Of a stretch of 64,000 bases of DNA, positions 34,923-46,265 are shown piece by piece. Under the pieces are notes generated by a model. The model was not told the DNA's origin. It worked only from the letters and a program-made list of their open reading frames with translations, and made no database searches. How positions within the stretch are numbered: position 1 is the first letter of the stretch; each line of letters starts with the position of its first letter. This DNA is from Catonia carolina (lineage: Eukaryota; Arthropoda; Insecta; Hemiptera; Achilidae): positions 8,133,501 through 8,197,500 of the forward strand of contig JAQMRL010000011.1 in NCBI GenBank assembly GCA_035578175.1. Reading direction: 5' to 3'. Position numbers and translations under genes: made by a program.

Positions 34923-35509
34923 ATTAATAAAAAAAAAATTATATATGTTACTATTTAAATTCATGCCGTTCACACTGAAGCCTTTGGGCCAGCTCAGTCA
35001 GTCAGCTGGTAGAAAGTCACAATTACAGCAAGACTCCTCTAGTTCGGACTATGTGGGGGAAGCCCTAATCTGAATTAATGAAAATTCCGAATGGTAGAAT
35101 ATTTCCCGAAAATTCGAGCCAAAGAACCTATTGTTATAAGTGAATGTTAGATTTTGTTTTTTTTAACGAAACTTAAACGAATACAGTATATGAACTAAAT
35201 TCAATGTCTAATAAAATTTTAATTTATATAAAATTAAATAATATATTTATTGTGTTAAGCGGTGAAAGGATTTGTAATTAATAAAATTCAGTGCATTCAT
35301 TAATTATTTGGTGGGATATTTAAGCCCGTAACTATTTTCGACGCAGTAGTTTAAGCGTTTAACGGTGAGGGAAGGTAGGACACACATGAACAAAGGAAAA
35401 CAGAATCAGAACTACATAATTAACATACAGGTAACATTGTAAGGTACTTCCTTGGGTAACAACGGCTGAAGGTCTTAACATTCGACAGTTACTAAATTTA
35501 CTAAATTGC
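34923..35509. other. Gene-free stretch upstream of CM4
   Basis: Nothing recognised. Confidence 0.4.
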
Positions 35510-36107
35510 GTGTTTACTAAATTTTTTATGCTCTACAAGATAGGGTAGGCGCCATGTTTGCTGAAATTCTTGGTGAGGTCGTTTTCACGTAAAAAAATAG
35601 TTTTTTTTTAAGATTGCGGCTTTAATATAAATTTTAGCGCAAAATTCATATAATAAAAGTTGTAGACAATTTAAAATCCTACAACTTTTATTTCAAACAT
35701 TGTTTTGTATAACGCTTAGTTTAGCAGTAATTAGCGATTTTCTGTTTTTTTTTCTCACGAAAACTTGTAAAATAAATCTATTTTTTAAAAAGATTTCAGC
35801 CTTAGTATGAATTTAACGACAAAAGTGTAATAATCAAATTTATAGAAAATTAAAAGATCTACAACTTTTGTTTACAGCATTTTTCTTTACAGAGCCTAGT
35901 TTAGCATGAAAGAGTGATTTTTCGTATCTTTAAGCCAAACCGAGGTTGATTTTAATTTTGTGTCTTTTACTCATGATTAAAATTAGGTTATGTTTATTGA
36001 GGTTAGTTTTTTGTTTGTTTTTAACGTTTTATTAATTACTAATGTTGGGTTTATTGTTAATTATTTGCATTGGCAAGAGAAAGTTGTGTGAGTGTTTCAC
36101 ACCAGAT
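35510..36107 (-). mobile_element. Helitron2/HINE-like repeat, copy H2 (truncated)
   Basis: Reverse orientation. It runs from the GATAGGGTAGGCGCCATGTT region to GTGTGAGTGTTTCACACCAG, then a T-run. The end with the (AC)n tract is missing. Confidence 0.7.
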
Positions 36108-36232
36108 TTTTTGAGATTTTTTATTTGTTGAGCAAGTTATCTTAAGTTAAAAGTACATCTTATTTTGATAACAGCTTATATTGGATCTACAGAGTGCATT
36201 GATCTTGATTAAATTATTGTAATTTAAAAAAA

Positions 36233-37183
36233 TCTGGTGTGAAACACTCACACAACTTTCTCTTGCCAATGTAAATAATTAATAATAAACCTAACATTAT
36301 TAATAAAATATTAAAAATAAACAACAACTAACCTCAAAAACATAACCTTATTTTAATCATGAGTGGAAGACGCAAAATGAAAATCGAACTCAATTTGGCT
36401 TAAAAAATCGGAAAATCACACTTTCACGCTAAACTAGGCTCTGTAGAGAAAAATTCTCTAAACAAAAGTTGTAGATCTTTTAATTTTCTATAACTTTTAT
36501 TATATACACTTTTGTCGTAAAATGCATACTAAGACCGAAATGTTAAAAAAATCGATTTTTCTCACGTTTTCGTGAGAAAAAAAACAGAAAATCGCAAATT
36601 ACCGCTAAACTAAGCGTTATACAAAAAAATGTTTGAAACAGAAGTTGTAGGGTTTTAAATTCTCTACAACTTTTATTATATAAGTTTTTGCGCTAAAATT
36701 TATATTAAAGCCGTAATCTTAAAAAAACAATGTTTTTACGTGAAAACAGCCTCACCGAGAATTTCAGCAGACATGGCGCCTACCCTATCTTGTAGAGAAT
36801 AAAAAATTGAGTAAAATAGGCGATTTTAAAAAAAATCGTAGGACCAGTTTTTGAGAAAATCGTAAAAAACTGAAAAATTATACGAATAAACTACTACTTC
36901 CGGTTGACCGATTTTGATGAAAATGTTCGTGTCGCGTCCGGTAGTGGTATGTAACTTAAGTTTCAAGTTTCAAGTTCGTACGATGTTCCGTTCTTGAGAT
37001 ATTCTGTTCACACACACACACACACACACAGACACACAGACACACACACAGACCAATCGCTAAAAACATGTTTTTTGGATTCAGGGGGTCTGAAAACGTA
37101 TAGATCCGGTGAAAACTCGATTTCGAAAAATCGACATGAAAACAATACTTTCCTTCCTATATATTCATATAGGCAAGAGAAAG
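36233..37183 (+). mobile_element. Helitron2/HINE-like repeat, copy H3 (full length)
   Basis: 951 bp from TCTGGTGTGAAACACTCACA to GGCAAGAGAAAG, with an expanded (AC)n tract at ~37010-37051. It shares sub-variant words with H9 (GTCGCGTCCGGTAGTGG, CCTCACCGAGAATTTCAGCA), so H3 and H9 form a subfamily. It lies head-to-head with H2, 125 bp away. Confidence 0.75.
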
Positions 37184-37299
37184 TAAAAATTCCGTGTATG
37201 AAACGACCCATCCATGGCTGGTGGCAATTTTTAAAACGGCTTAGAGCTTACCTTTGATTTATGGCAAAACCCATTAGGGATTTCTGTATCTACCCTTTA

Positions 37300-37570
37300 A
37301 GAGGAATCTATTGACTTTATTGTTTCCTAATCCCGACTTTGATTTTTTGACTTCGGTTTTGGGCCACTTTCGGTCAAAACTGAAACATCAAACCTAATTC
37401 AGGCCCACTAAATTTTTGCGTAGATTACGAATCCGAAAACCATTTGTTGCTATCTCTTGTAATTTCCGATTTCGATTCTTGACTTTCGGTCTAAACCAAA
37501 ACTTCTAACACAATCCAGACCCCCTAACTTTTTGTGTAGATTACGAATACAAAAACTGTTTGTTGCAGTT
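37300..37570. repeat. Two diverged ~125-bp tandem units
   Basis: TTTTTGCGTAGATTACGAAT at ~37412 and TTTTTGTGTAGATTACGAAT at ~37532 sit in otherwise alignable units that also share CTTTCGGTC and TTTGTTGC. Origin unknown. Confidence 0.5.
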
Positions 37571-37737
37571 ACTGACAGAAGGGTGATGGATGAATGGGCA
37601 GAACAAAATGATAGATGATCATTTTAAAATTTGCCACCAAAAATGATAAATATATTTAAAAAAATAAATTATTGATGCATATGAAATTGGTTGAGATGAT
37701 CATTGGTATAGTTTTAGGGTATATTGCTACCTCTGAA

Positions 37738-38055
37738 TCTACAACTTTTATTTATAGTAGTTTTTTTGTACAACGCTTAGTTGAGCGGCAATTAGCGATT
37801 TTTTGTTTTTTTTTCATGAAAATCTGTAAAAAATTGGAATTTTAAGATTCCGGCCTTAGTATGCATTTTACGATGAAAGTGTATAAATCAAAGATCAAAG
37901 TTATAGGAAATTTAACAACTTACAAATTTTATTTTAAGCATTTTTCATTACAGAGCCTAGTTTGGAGGCAACAACTGGTATTCTGGATTTTTGAGTTCTG
38001 CAGACGTTCTCATTTTGCATCATTCACTCATGGTTAATTAGGTTATATTTTTTTT
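37738..38055 (-). mobile_element. Helitron2/HINE-like repeat, copy H4 (fragment)
   Basis: Diverged middle part of the family in reverse: ACAACGCTTAGTTGAGCGGC, CAGAGCCTAGTTTGG, CATTCACTCATGGTTAA. Both ends are missing. Confidence 0.6.
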
Positions 38056-38934
38056 ATTTGACATTGTTTACTCATGATTTTTACGACAAAAGTGTAAGGT
38101 TGGAATTTTTTTTTGTTTATTTTTGGGAATTTATTTTGGAAATGTGAAAAATCGGAAATTTTTCAGAATGTTTGATTGGGTATTGAACCCAGAACTGTCT
38201 GCACAGTAGTTCAGCAATGACTGAGTCGTTAATACAGCTATTAACCTTAAATATATCAGTACCTAAGAAGAAAAAGAAGTTAACTCCATTTTTGTAATTT
38301 TTCAGGAGAACCAAAAATGTGAAGATTTTTATTTTGTAAAAACCTTTTGAAGGTGGGAGAATTTTTTAAAACTTATACCAAAGAAAATAGCTTCTGATAC
38401 AGAGATTTAAATGACTAAACAACTTTCTTAACTTCTACACCTCTCTGACCACCCACAGGACTTCATACTCAACGTCTTTGTACGTTTTAATTACATTAGT
38501 GATAACCCGCAATGTAACTTGAGTTAATCAAACGAAAACAAAACTAGACAAAATATATTGTGCTAACTCTATTCTGATAAAGAAACAGCATTTTAATTGC
38601 AACAATGTTAAAAAAAAATACAATATTCAAGTAAATTCTGAGCCCTATCAGTAAGACAATAAAAACAAAATAATCAAAATAAAATTACAATCAATAACGA
38701 GTATACATTCGATTAGAGTTAAAATAGAAGTCATTTTAAAAATCTTCCGTATCATTATATAAAAGTAGAGTTAATGTGATTACAACAACTTTTATAGAGC
38801 TTTCTTGCTGATTTCCAAACTTAATTTTGCCAAAATTGGAGTCAACACCCTTTACCTCTACGGCACAGATATACGTACTATAAAAATTTTACTGTTACCA
38901 TAATTTTGAATAACTTCTTTCGTTTAGTTTGTTG
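38056..38934. other. AT-rich gene-free stretch
   Basis: Nothing recognised. Confidence 0.4.
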
Positions 38935-39110
38935 ATTAAAAGTTACATCAACTGCTTTGGTTGTTACTACTATAGGTTTTGGTACAGAATTTGTGGGTTT
39001 TGACTTGTAATAATTCTAGATTGTAGCTAGGAAATGAAATCGGGACCTTCTGCTTTAGTGTGCAGCGCAGTCTAGCTCTCTAACCAGTGGCTCAGTGACC
39101 ATGATATGAC
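38935..39110 (-). mobile_element. SINE1 copy
   Basis: Minus-strand head with ACTGGTTAGAGAGCTAG (box A) and a degraded box B (TCCCGATTTCATTTCC). The body has AAAACCCACAAATTCTGTAC and ends near TTTTAATCAAC. Confidence 0.6.
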
Positions 39111-39847
39111 TTTTTAGAAGTAGTCGAATTTTAGTCCAAATTTTTACATTAGATAATTTAAAAAATAATTGAATTAATAAACTGAAATGTATTTACTACT
39201 GATAACAAAAATGTTATCATTAATTTTTAATCCGTTAAGAAACTTTTAATTATTTACTTGTAGTATTAATATACAACACTTGTTACTTACATAATCAGAT
39301 TTCAGAAGAACTGCGTAGAATTTGGTTGAATCTAGTTCGTTATTTTTAAAAATTAATTAATAAATTATAATTGTAAGCAAAACACATAGTTTTGGAATTT
39401 AAATACTGTAAGAAAATAAATTAAATATATTTTTAAAATTATTAATTAGTAATTAGATGATTTCAATTAAATATTTTATTGTAAGAATAATTTTACGGAA
39501 AAATAATCATATGCTAATGAAGTAATTGAATAAAATATTACAGTGTTATCTTCTGTTTATTTAGAGATATAAATAGTAAGTTTATGTACTGATAAACAAT
39601 AAATTCATTCAATAATAATTTCTTTTAATTAAATATTTCTGATTAATATTTACTTTTAAAAAGAAAACATATGAGAAAACTCATGTTTCACATAGGTTTC
39701 AATTTAATAGTGTTAGTTGTTTTAGAAGGTATACACTTTTTAAAAAAGTGTTAAGTAGAAATAAGAGCGTATTGAAATGACAAGGCTGGTGTTTCTTAAA
39801 ATGAAGCATCTGGTTGTAAATAATACAATTTGACATCCTGCAAGATA
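39111..39847. other. AT-rich gene-free stretch
   Basis: Nothing recognised. Confidence 0.4.
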
Positions 39848-40246
39848 CAGGGGCGGTTCCAGGGCTGATTTTCGGGGGGGGGGCTATCTTGTTTTTATGT
39901 AGCTCTTACTACATAATTTTAATTGAGTCATTGAAAAGTCCTCTTTTATGCTGTATTGCTGTAACCACAATTTTAATTATAGAGAAATTTTCAAGGTGCT
40001 GACTGGATGCGAGTGGCTTTTGACTACTGACACTGATTGTTATCTTAATCTTAATACTATTTAAAAATAGATACTTTCTGTTTGACTCATTTTTATACTA
40101 AAATAATTATTGTTAATTGATAGGTACGAGTATTGGGATTCAGTTTTGTTAGAAATAATAGCTTATAGAAAATATTAAACTAAGTTTTCCTAGTATTTCA
40201 GGGGGGGGGCATGGGGGCCATGGCCCCTTCCCTGAAACCGCCCCTG
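39848..40246. mobile_element. hAT-type MITE with perfect 8-bp target duplication
   Basis: The ends CAGGGGCGGTTCCAGGG and, inverted, CAGGGGCGGTTTCAGGG are flanked on both sides by GCAAGATA (39840-39847 and 40247-40254). An 8-bp duplication and CAGGGG...CCCCTG ends are hAT hallmarks. Runs of G lie just inside each end. The 399-bp interior is non-coding. The perfect duplication suggests fairly recent insertion. Confidence 0.85.
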
Positions 40247-40362
40247 GCAAGATATAGGTTTGTCAAGACGTACATCTACTCTGTCCTATAGTCTTTGACT
40301 ATACAGTTAATAAATCACTCCAAAGCTTTCTAGATTGAGAAAAATGCTCTGGAATTTTATAG

Positions 40363-40505
40363 TTTATTGATGAAAGTTGTATCAGAGCTTGGTCATTAGT
40401 GACCACTGTAGTTTTTATGTACTGTAGCAATTTTCCAGGCCCTAACTGGGAATCAAACCTGGGAGATTATGTCTTGCAGCATAGCTTGTTAACCACCATT
40501 AGCAA
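40363..40505 (-). mobile_element. SINE1 copy
   Basis: Minus strand: GGTGGTTAACAAGC (box A-like), AGGTTTGATTCCC (box B), and a body with GGTCACTAATGACCAAGCTC, ending TCAATAAAC. Confidence 0.65.
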
Positions 40506-41232
40506 TATAATTATTTTTAATATAAAATTTGAATGGGTATTTGGTAAATAAATACACCTTGAAGAGAATTTAAAAATTGATTTATTTTATAAAAGGTACA
40601 ATTTATGCAAAATAGCATCGCAACATTAATGTATAAAATGGAATATAAAGTTGATGAATTATCTAAAACAGTGTCATCTAAATGAGGGAATTTAAAAAAA
40701 ATTTTAATACCCATTAGCGAGAAGGGAATATTTTTGATGTTTCATATTTACTCGGTCAGTGTTTTAATCAAGGTTACATTTTTTTGCCAAAAATATTAAA
40801 ATTAAATTATTTTAAATTTTAAAATAACAATTGTGTGTGTAATGCCAACAAACATTATTTTATATTTTCTAACTTAATTATTTTCATTCTACGTTATCAT
40901 TCACGTTAGTAATAGCAGTAATTAAAATTATCTTGATACAATGAAAAAACAATTATTTTGTATAAAACAATAACGCTTGACATTATCAAAAATAAAAACT
41001 AAACATAATTCACTAATAAAACAAAATGAAAACCTTGTATCCACCTAATTTGCTTGTAAATTGTTCCATTTTGTACACGCAAACGTTATTACAAGAATGA
41101 TAATGATCCATTTTGAACAATGAAGTGGCAGTTAAGGATCCGCTGATTTGTAAACACAACATTACAGAAAAAAGTGTTTATAAATGTAACATTATTAAAA
41201 GTGAAAATTTTCACCGAAATTTCAGTTTTGAC
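40506..41232. other. AT-rich gene-free stretch
   Basis: Nothing recognised. Confidence 0.4.
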
Positions 41233-41709
41233 CAACCAGGTTGGTTTAGAGGTAAAATCATCGCAGCGAGTCAGCTGTTTAACAGCTGATTTTCAGAGAC
41301 GATGGTTCCTGGTTCAAATCCTAATAAAGGTAATCACGTTTGTATGGATTTGAATACTAGACAGTGGTTACAAGTGTACTTTTATGGTACACATATATTC
41401 ATGCGAGAATATACAGCCCTAGCCGTATCTCGCTTCCTAAGCACCACCTCTCTCTGTCTCGCCAGTTCTCATTGGAGAGCCACCGCAAAGACATTGCCTC
41501 CTGCACTCCATCCAACCATGTCACTTCCGACCTACCCCTCCTTCTTCTACTGGCTGGCATACACTCCCATGCCCTCTTCGGCCACCTACCATCCTCCATC
41601 CTCTGAAAATGGCCAAACCATTTTAACACATCATTCTCATTTCATTGGGTAATGGGGTTGCTTATTGTTCTGAATTGAACAGATTGCAACGTACACACAT
41701 AAGGGATTA
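41233..41709 (+). mobile_element. SINE2 copy interrupted by LINE debris
   Basis: 41233-41388 is the SINE2 head and first half (AGTCAGCTGTTTAACAGCTG, GGTTCAAATCC). 41632-41709 is its 3' end (CATTGGGTAATGGGGTTGCT, GCAACGTACACACATAAGGG). The ~240 bp between belong to a retrotransposon inserted later. Confidence 0.75.
41391..41631 (-). pseudogene. Non-LTR retrotransposon C-terminal fragment
   Basis: The minus frame 41399-41629 is open: LKWFGHFQRMEDGRWPKRAW, then RRRRGRSEVTWLDGVQEA, then NENWRDRERW. This is the end of a LINE RT protein. It stays uninterrupted for 76 codons inside the SINE, so the insertion is young relative to other LINE debris here. Confidence 0.75.
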
Positions 41710-41824
41710 AAAATAATTCAGTTTTATTCTCCCTGCATTTGTTCCTCGCAGTTGACTTACTGCCATGCTATTCTGTATAAACTGTCCATGAAATTTTGGA
41801 ACAGGACCACTAATAAATAAATTT

Positions 41825-42430
41825 CTAAACTGTTGTTTTATGATCAGTATTGTGTTTACAAAAATTTCCGAATGCTCTTTGGATTGCTCGTAAAAATAGC
41901 TCATTGTCTGTATTCATTTCGGAAATTGCCTTTGCTAATTGTACTTGACAGTTTTGTGAACATTGTAATTTTTTTAATTTTGAAAGGCCATGTATTAATT
42001 CATTTTGCATGTTATTAAGTTGTACCCGTGTTTCTGTAAGACTCACTGTTGATCCAGTGGGTAAATTAACGATTGATTTATTAGCGTACCAGTCAGATAC
42101 TAAACCATATTCAATTAATTTTGTAGCTTCAATTAAATCAACAAAAAATAATCGCTCATTTGGACCAAATGGTAAATTTATTTGTTTTGCTGTATTTTCA
42201 GCATTAATTAACACAATTTTTTCCCTTTGCTCATCTAAAATAGGCTCCCCATTTACCCATTTATAAATAGCTACATCTTTACCAAATGATATACGTGTTT
42301 TTACGATTTCAACAAAACTTTTTAATAAATTGTACTCCTCATGTTCAGAACTGTTGACTTCATTCTTCTTGATTTTATTATTTGGAAAATGTGCACAATG
42401 GGATAATACAAATAAGAAACCAAAAGCCAT
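41825..42430 (-). CDS. CM5: secreted chorismate mutase (AroQ-gamma type)
   Basis: 201 aa. Residues 1-14 form a short signal peptide (AFGFLFVLSHCAH). The chorismate mutase domain is ~35-195. All six residues that bind the substrate in the secreted bacterial family are present at the right spacing: Arg46, Lys57 (VAIYKW), Arg69 (DEQRE), Thr103, Glu107 (EATKLIEY) and Arg135. SDW at 112-114 and Cys161/Cys191 (helix-locking disulfide) also match. The expected reaction is chorismate to prephenate, outside the cell or in the secretory path. Animals lack the shikimate pathway, so the substrate would have to come from a plant or microbe. An acceptor (AG at 42472-42473) lies 41 nt before the ATG. The closest relative here is CM6. 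The family call is from memory of the fold's motifs, not a search. Confidence 0.8.
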   Translation of the reverse strand: MAFGFLFVLSHCAHFPNNKIKKNEVNSSEHEEYNLLKSFVEIVKTRISFGKDVAIYKWVNGEPILDEQREKIVLINAENTAKQINLPFGPNERLFFVDLIEATKLIEYGLVSDWYANKSIVNLPTGSTVSLTETRVQLNNMQNELIHGLSKLKKLQCSQNCQVQLAKAISEMNTDNELFLRAIQRAFGNFCKHNTDHKTTV

Positions 42431-42471
42431 GTTTGTTATTTCTTAATCCAGTTTTAATCAAACAGAAAATT

Positions 42472-42486
42472 CTGAAACAATAGGAC
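42472..42486 (-). promoter_or_regulatory. Intron acceptor before CM5
   Basis: Minus-strand GTCCTATTGTTTCAG/AATTTTCTG, 41 nt before the ATG. Confidence 0.5.
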
Positions 42487-43109
42487 CTCAGTTAGACTGT
42501 AATAAGATTAATAACTTATTTTCTGTGCAACAAGGAGAATTTTGTTACTAGGTTCTTGTGTAATCTTTTTCCACTAAACAGACAACCGGTTTTTGATTAC
42601 CGTGGCATGTATGAGGTTGTGCAGTAATTTATGAGATGTGACAAAGCAAAAATGCTATTTGCTATCTGCTCTGTTGGTGTGGTGTTAGCACAACGAATCT
42701 CTATGGCAGAGGTTCCTAGTTTGTATCTGTCAGGAACATTTATTCTTTATTGTTCATTTTATGTCACTTTTCATCAACTGCATTGTGTAACATTAATGTA
42801 CAAATTAGACTTAAAACAACAATATATTGTTTTCTGATCACCATTGTAAAACTGTGCCTGTTTATTAGCATCATTAAAGTTAATTTAAGTAGTCAACTAT
42901 GGAACACTTAAGTTTCAAAACTTATGAATTGATTTCAAAGCAATTGATGATAAAAATTTACAAATTTCTATAAAGTTAAGAGTGAGTTTTGTGAAATTTA
43001 TTCTTGCTATATTTACCACTCATTAATTTCACAATTGAACATTAATGCACGTTAACATAACTCGATAAGCTTCTTCACAAGAATATTACACAACGCTAAT
43101 ACTACAGTG
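42487..43109. other. Gene-free stretch upstream of CM5
   Basis: No gene. The 68-codon plus frame at 42631-42837 has no recognisable family. It may include the CM5 5' intron. Confidence 0.35.
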
Positions 43110-43578
43110 GTTACTGTAGTACTTTGATGGTTAGGATTCAATTAACCATATTCTTTCAGGAATGGTTGGCCTAGGTCTGTACAAAACCTCACCTCATTTA
43201 TAGGTATCAGACGAACTAATGTCCCATAGCCGAGCGAGTGAGAGGGAGATATGTGGCATAACTACGCATGCGCTCAAAGGTCTTTACCGTTATAATCCAA
43301 ATCTGAAAACATACTACAGTCGTTATCTTGCTTGTTAGTTTACTGCATGCATAAACACTTGCTCACAACAATGAGTAAAATTAAAGACAATGTTATTGGA
43401 ACGGCGCGTATGGCTTGTGCGAGGGAGAGCGTTATGCATTCGCTCACTCCCACGGCTAGGGGACATTAGTTCATCTCAATACTGTACATGTCATACACAT
43501 TATCTTCATCTCATTGGATTATGGTGTTGCATATTGTTCTGAATTGAACAGATTGCAACGTACACACATTAGGACTAA
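43110..43578 (+). mobile_element. SINE2 copy split by a MITE
   Basis: 43110-43209 and 43476-43578 are the two halves of a diverged SINE2 body (GGTTACTGTAGTACTTTGAT; TGGTGTTGCATATTGTTC; GCAACGTACACACATTAGG). The head is lost. Confidence 0.65.
43210..43475. mobile_element. MITE inside SINE2
   Basis: The left end GACGAACTAATGTCCCATAG and the inverted right end GATGAACTAATGTCCCCTAG run on into CCG and a GAGTGAG word. TCA sits on both outer sides, a possible 3-bp duplication. 266 bp, non-coding, clearly less AT-rich than its host. Confidence 0.65.
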
Positions 43579-43636
43579 AAAACCAATGCTTTAATCCTTT
43601 ATAGAGCAGTACTATGAGGAAAACTATATATATATA

Positions 43637-44930
43637 CGAGGGTCACTATTTATATTTTGAGTTTTGGCAGCACTGATTGTTGTTGGGTATCAGCTGATGT
43701 TTTTATTTGAAAGTTTGATATTTTTAACAATAAGCTACACCAGATATATTGTAAACAAAGCAATTTTTGTGTCGTTTGTAGCCATTTAAAAAGATTGTGT
43801 CTGCCAAAAAATGGAATTGAGTCGTGAAAACTTTCGTGCAATGATTTTTTACGATTTCCGACCTGAATTAACTAGACAACAGTGCACTGATCAACTTAAT
43901 TCCACTTTTGGTGATGAAGCCCCATCCTTTGCCACTGTGAAACGTTGGTATAACGAGTTCAATCGTGGTCGTCGTTCTCTCAATGATGAATTTCGTGAAG
44001 GTCGTCCAAAGTCGGTTGTTGTTCCTGAAAACATTGACGCTGTGCAAAATATGATCATCCAAGATCGTCATGTGACATATTGTAAGATTGAGACATCTTT
44101 AGGCATTAGTCCCACTAGCATACATAAAATATTGCACGAATATTTAGCTGTGAAAAAGGTGTGTTGTCGTTGGATCCCACACAATTTGAGAAAAGCCCAA
44201 AAAGATGCCCGTGTCGATTAGTGCAAAAAAATGATTAAAAAATTCAATGTTGGTGCTTCCAAAGAGGTATATAAGATTGTAACAGGTGACGAATCATGGA
44301 TATATGCGCACGAGCCAGAACGAAAACAACAGTCGGTGGTATGGGTGTTTCAAGACGAACCGAACCCAACAAAAGTTGTTCGTGCTTGAAGCACTTCAAA
44401 ACAAATGGTCGCCTGTTTTTTCAGGAAAACTGGTCATGTGGCAACAGTACCTTTGGAGGAGTGTAAAACAGTAAATTCTGAATGGTATACAACCATTTGT
44501 TTGCCAGTAGTCTTTGATGAAATCAGAAAAAAAAACAAAAATTGTCGGATCATCCTCCATCAAGACAACGCAAGCTCCTTCACACATCTCGTAAAACAAC
44601 CAGCTTTTTCAACACTCAAAAGATCGAATTGATAGGTCATCCGCCTTACAGTCCAGATTTGGCACCCAATGATTTCTTTTTGTTTCCAACTATCAAGGAT
44701 AAATTGCGAGGACAACGATTTTTGTCGGCAGAAGAAGCTGTTGAAGCATTCAAAAACCATGTTTTGGAGGTACCCGACGCAGACTGGAAAAGATGCTACG
44801 AGAACTGGTTCCAACGCATGCAAAAGTGTATAAACCTTAAAGGGGAATATTTTGAAAAGCAATTAAGCTACTTTCAATAAAAATTAGTTTGTATTTATTC
44901 TTAGGCTCAAAATATAAATAGTGACCCTCG
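43637..44930 (+). mobile_element. Mariner element, full length but decayed
   Basis: 1294 bp. The ends CGAGGGTCACTATTTATATT (left) and its exact inverse at right lie between TA dinucleotides (43635-43636 and 44931-44932). The transposase gene inside is broken (next entry). Confidence 0.85.
43811..44880 (+). pseudogene. Mariner transposase pseudogene
   Basis: The N-terminal helix-turn-helix part is intact (MELSRENFRAMIFYDF; WYNEFNRGRRSLNDEFREGR; VCCRWIPHNL). Catalytic regions follow: IVTGDESWIYAH, then ILHQDNASS, then HPPYSPDLAPNDFFLF, a DD34D-type layout. There are three lesions: an in-frame TAG at 44219 (Trp expected), an in-frame TGA at ~44387, and a one-base shift near 44575, after QDNASS, from which the rest runs in another frame to the stop at 44880. 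Inactive. Confidence 0.85.
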
Positions 44931-45899
44931 TATATGTTGTAAAATTTTGCTTTACAGAGACTTGAATAATGTATTTCTAGGGCCAGAACAGTACAGTATT
45001 TCTTTGTTTTGATGTTGAGCCCAGGTAAGTATACTTACCAAGGAACGTATATTGAAATGGGAATCACATAATGTTTAGTGGTAAGAATGCTTATTAAAAC
45101 AACTTGTAGCACTATGTAACAAAAAATGTGTAGAATAACTTATATGAACTTTATATTAGCATTCATGCTTGCTTTCCCATAAAAAAACTTGAATTTTCTA
45201 AGGACTGTACAAAAGTAACAATAAAACAACACGGTAGCGTACGCTACGCTGGTATGAATCCTTACCACATTCGTGCAACTCACGAAGCAAATGATTGCTG
45301 CGTACTAATTTCAAAATTTGGATAGCGTACTTACCAGAGAACATCTTAAACACCATAAAATGCCAATTAGCTTCAACTGCATAGCTTCTTAAATAAAATC
45401 AACCTTATTGCCAGTTTTTTTTTTATTGCCATTGGTAAGTATACATACCAAAGACCAATTAAGGGTTAAAAGATCCTGAAAAACCTATTTTGCAGAACTG
45501 TAATATCAGTTAACTTTTATAGAATTAAACTAAACTTTAGTTAACAAAAGCTTATTTTTCTGATTAGAGCAAGTTCATACAATGTACAATTTTTTTGTGT
45601 TTTTTCAACACAAATTAATTATTTTATTTTTAAATTACGTAATTTTATATGCATAAATATACAAAAATTTACTCTACTTACCTTCGTTGAGAAATTGTAA
45701 TAATCATTAATTTTGCTTCTATTTATCTTACAACTTATGCAATGGATATTTTACAATCTAACAACAGAATTCGCTACAAAAAAACTTTGTTTAAACAATT
45801 AGGCATGATAAATAATCTACAAGGACGCACTCGTACTTTGTTAACATATCAAAGTGTTTAATTTACAACTTGAAATTATTTTTCAACCTATTTTAACTA
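44931..45899. other. Gene-free stretch with two GTAAGTATAC palindromes
   Basis: GGTAAGTATACTTACC (~45025) is a perfect 16-bp palindrome; GGTAAGTATACATACC (~45436) is a near copy. The ~410 bp between them may be a small element. No coding capacity. Confidence 0.35.
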
Positions 45900-46050
45900 T
45901 CGTTGTTGCGAGTCAGCTGTTTTCAGAGATGAAGGTTCTGTCGTTCAAATCCTAGAGAAGATAGTTACTTTTATACAGATTTAAATATTAGACAGCGGTT
46001 ACTGCAGTACTTTGATTAAATTGCATCGTACACACACTAGGGATTAAATA
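45900..46050 (+). mobile_element. SINE2 fragment with internal deletion
   Basis: AGTCAGCTGTTTTCAGAGAT, CAAATCCTAGAGAAGATAGT, TTTATACAGATTTAAATATT, then directly the 3' end TTGCATCGTACACACACTAG. Confidence 0.6.
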
Positions 46051-46114
46051 AGTTAATAATTATTTTGTGAGAAAAATATCTTCAATTTAATCGTTTTTTT
46101 TTTAGTTTATTTAA

Positions 46115-46260
46115 AGTTGTGTAACAGCTTGGTCATTAGCAACTATGTTGGGTTTTAGTATTGTAATGTTTGTTTTAAATATATTAAAATTTCCACACAC
46201 TGTCAGGAATTGAACCCAGGACCTTTCGCTTTGTAGGTTAGCGCGCTAGTCACTAATTTT
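46115..46260 (-). mobile_element. SINE1 copy
   Basis: The minus strand has box B GGGTTCAATTCC, a degraded box A, and the family body (CCCAACATAGTTGCTAATGA) ending TTTAAATAAAC. Confidence 0.65.
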
Positions 46261-46265
46261 ATTAA

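Noticed and set aside
13177..34958. ORFs at 13177-13437, 18481-18738 and 34635-34958 with the shared DLNxRQWLxxYxDGW peptide
   Set aside because: All are translations of the SINE2 body.
43811..44880. A functional mariner transposase
   Set aside because: Two in-frame stops and a frameshift break the gene although the element's ends are intact.
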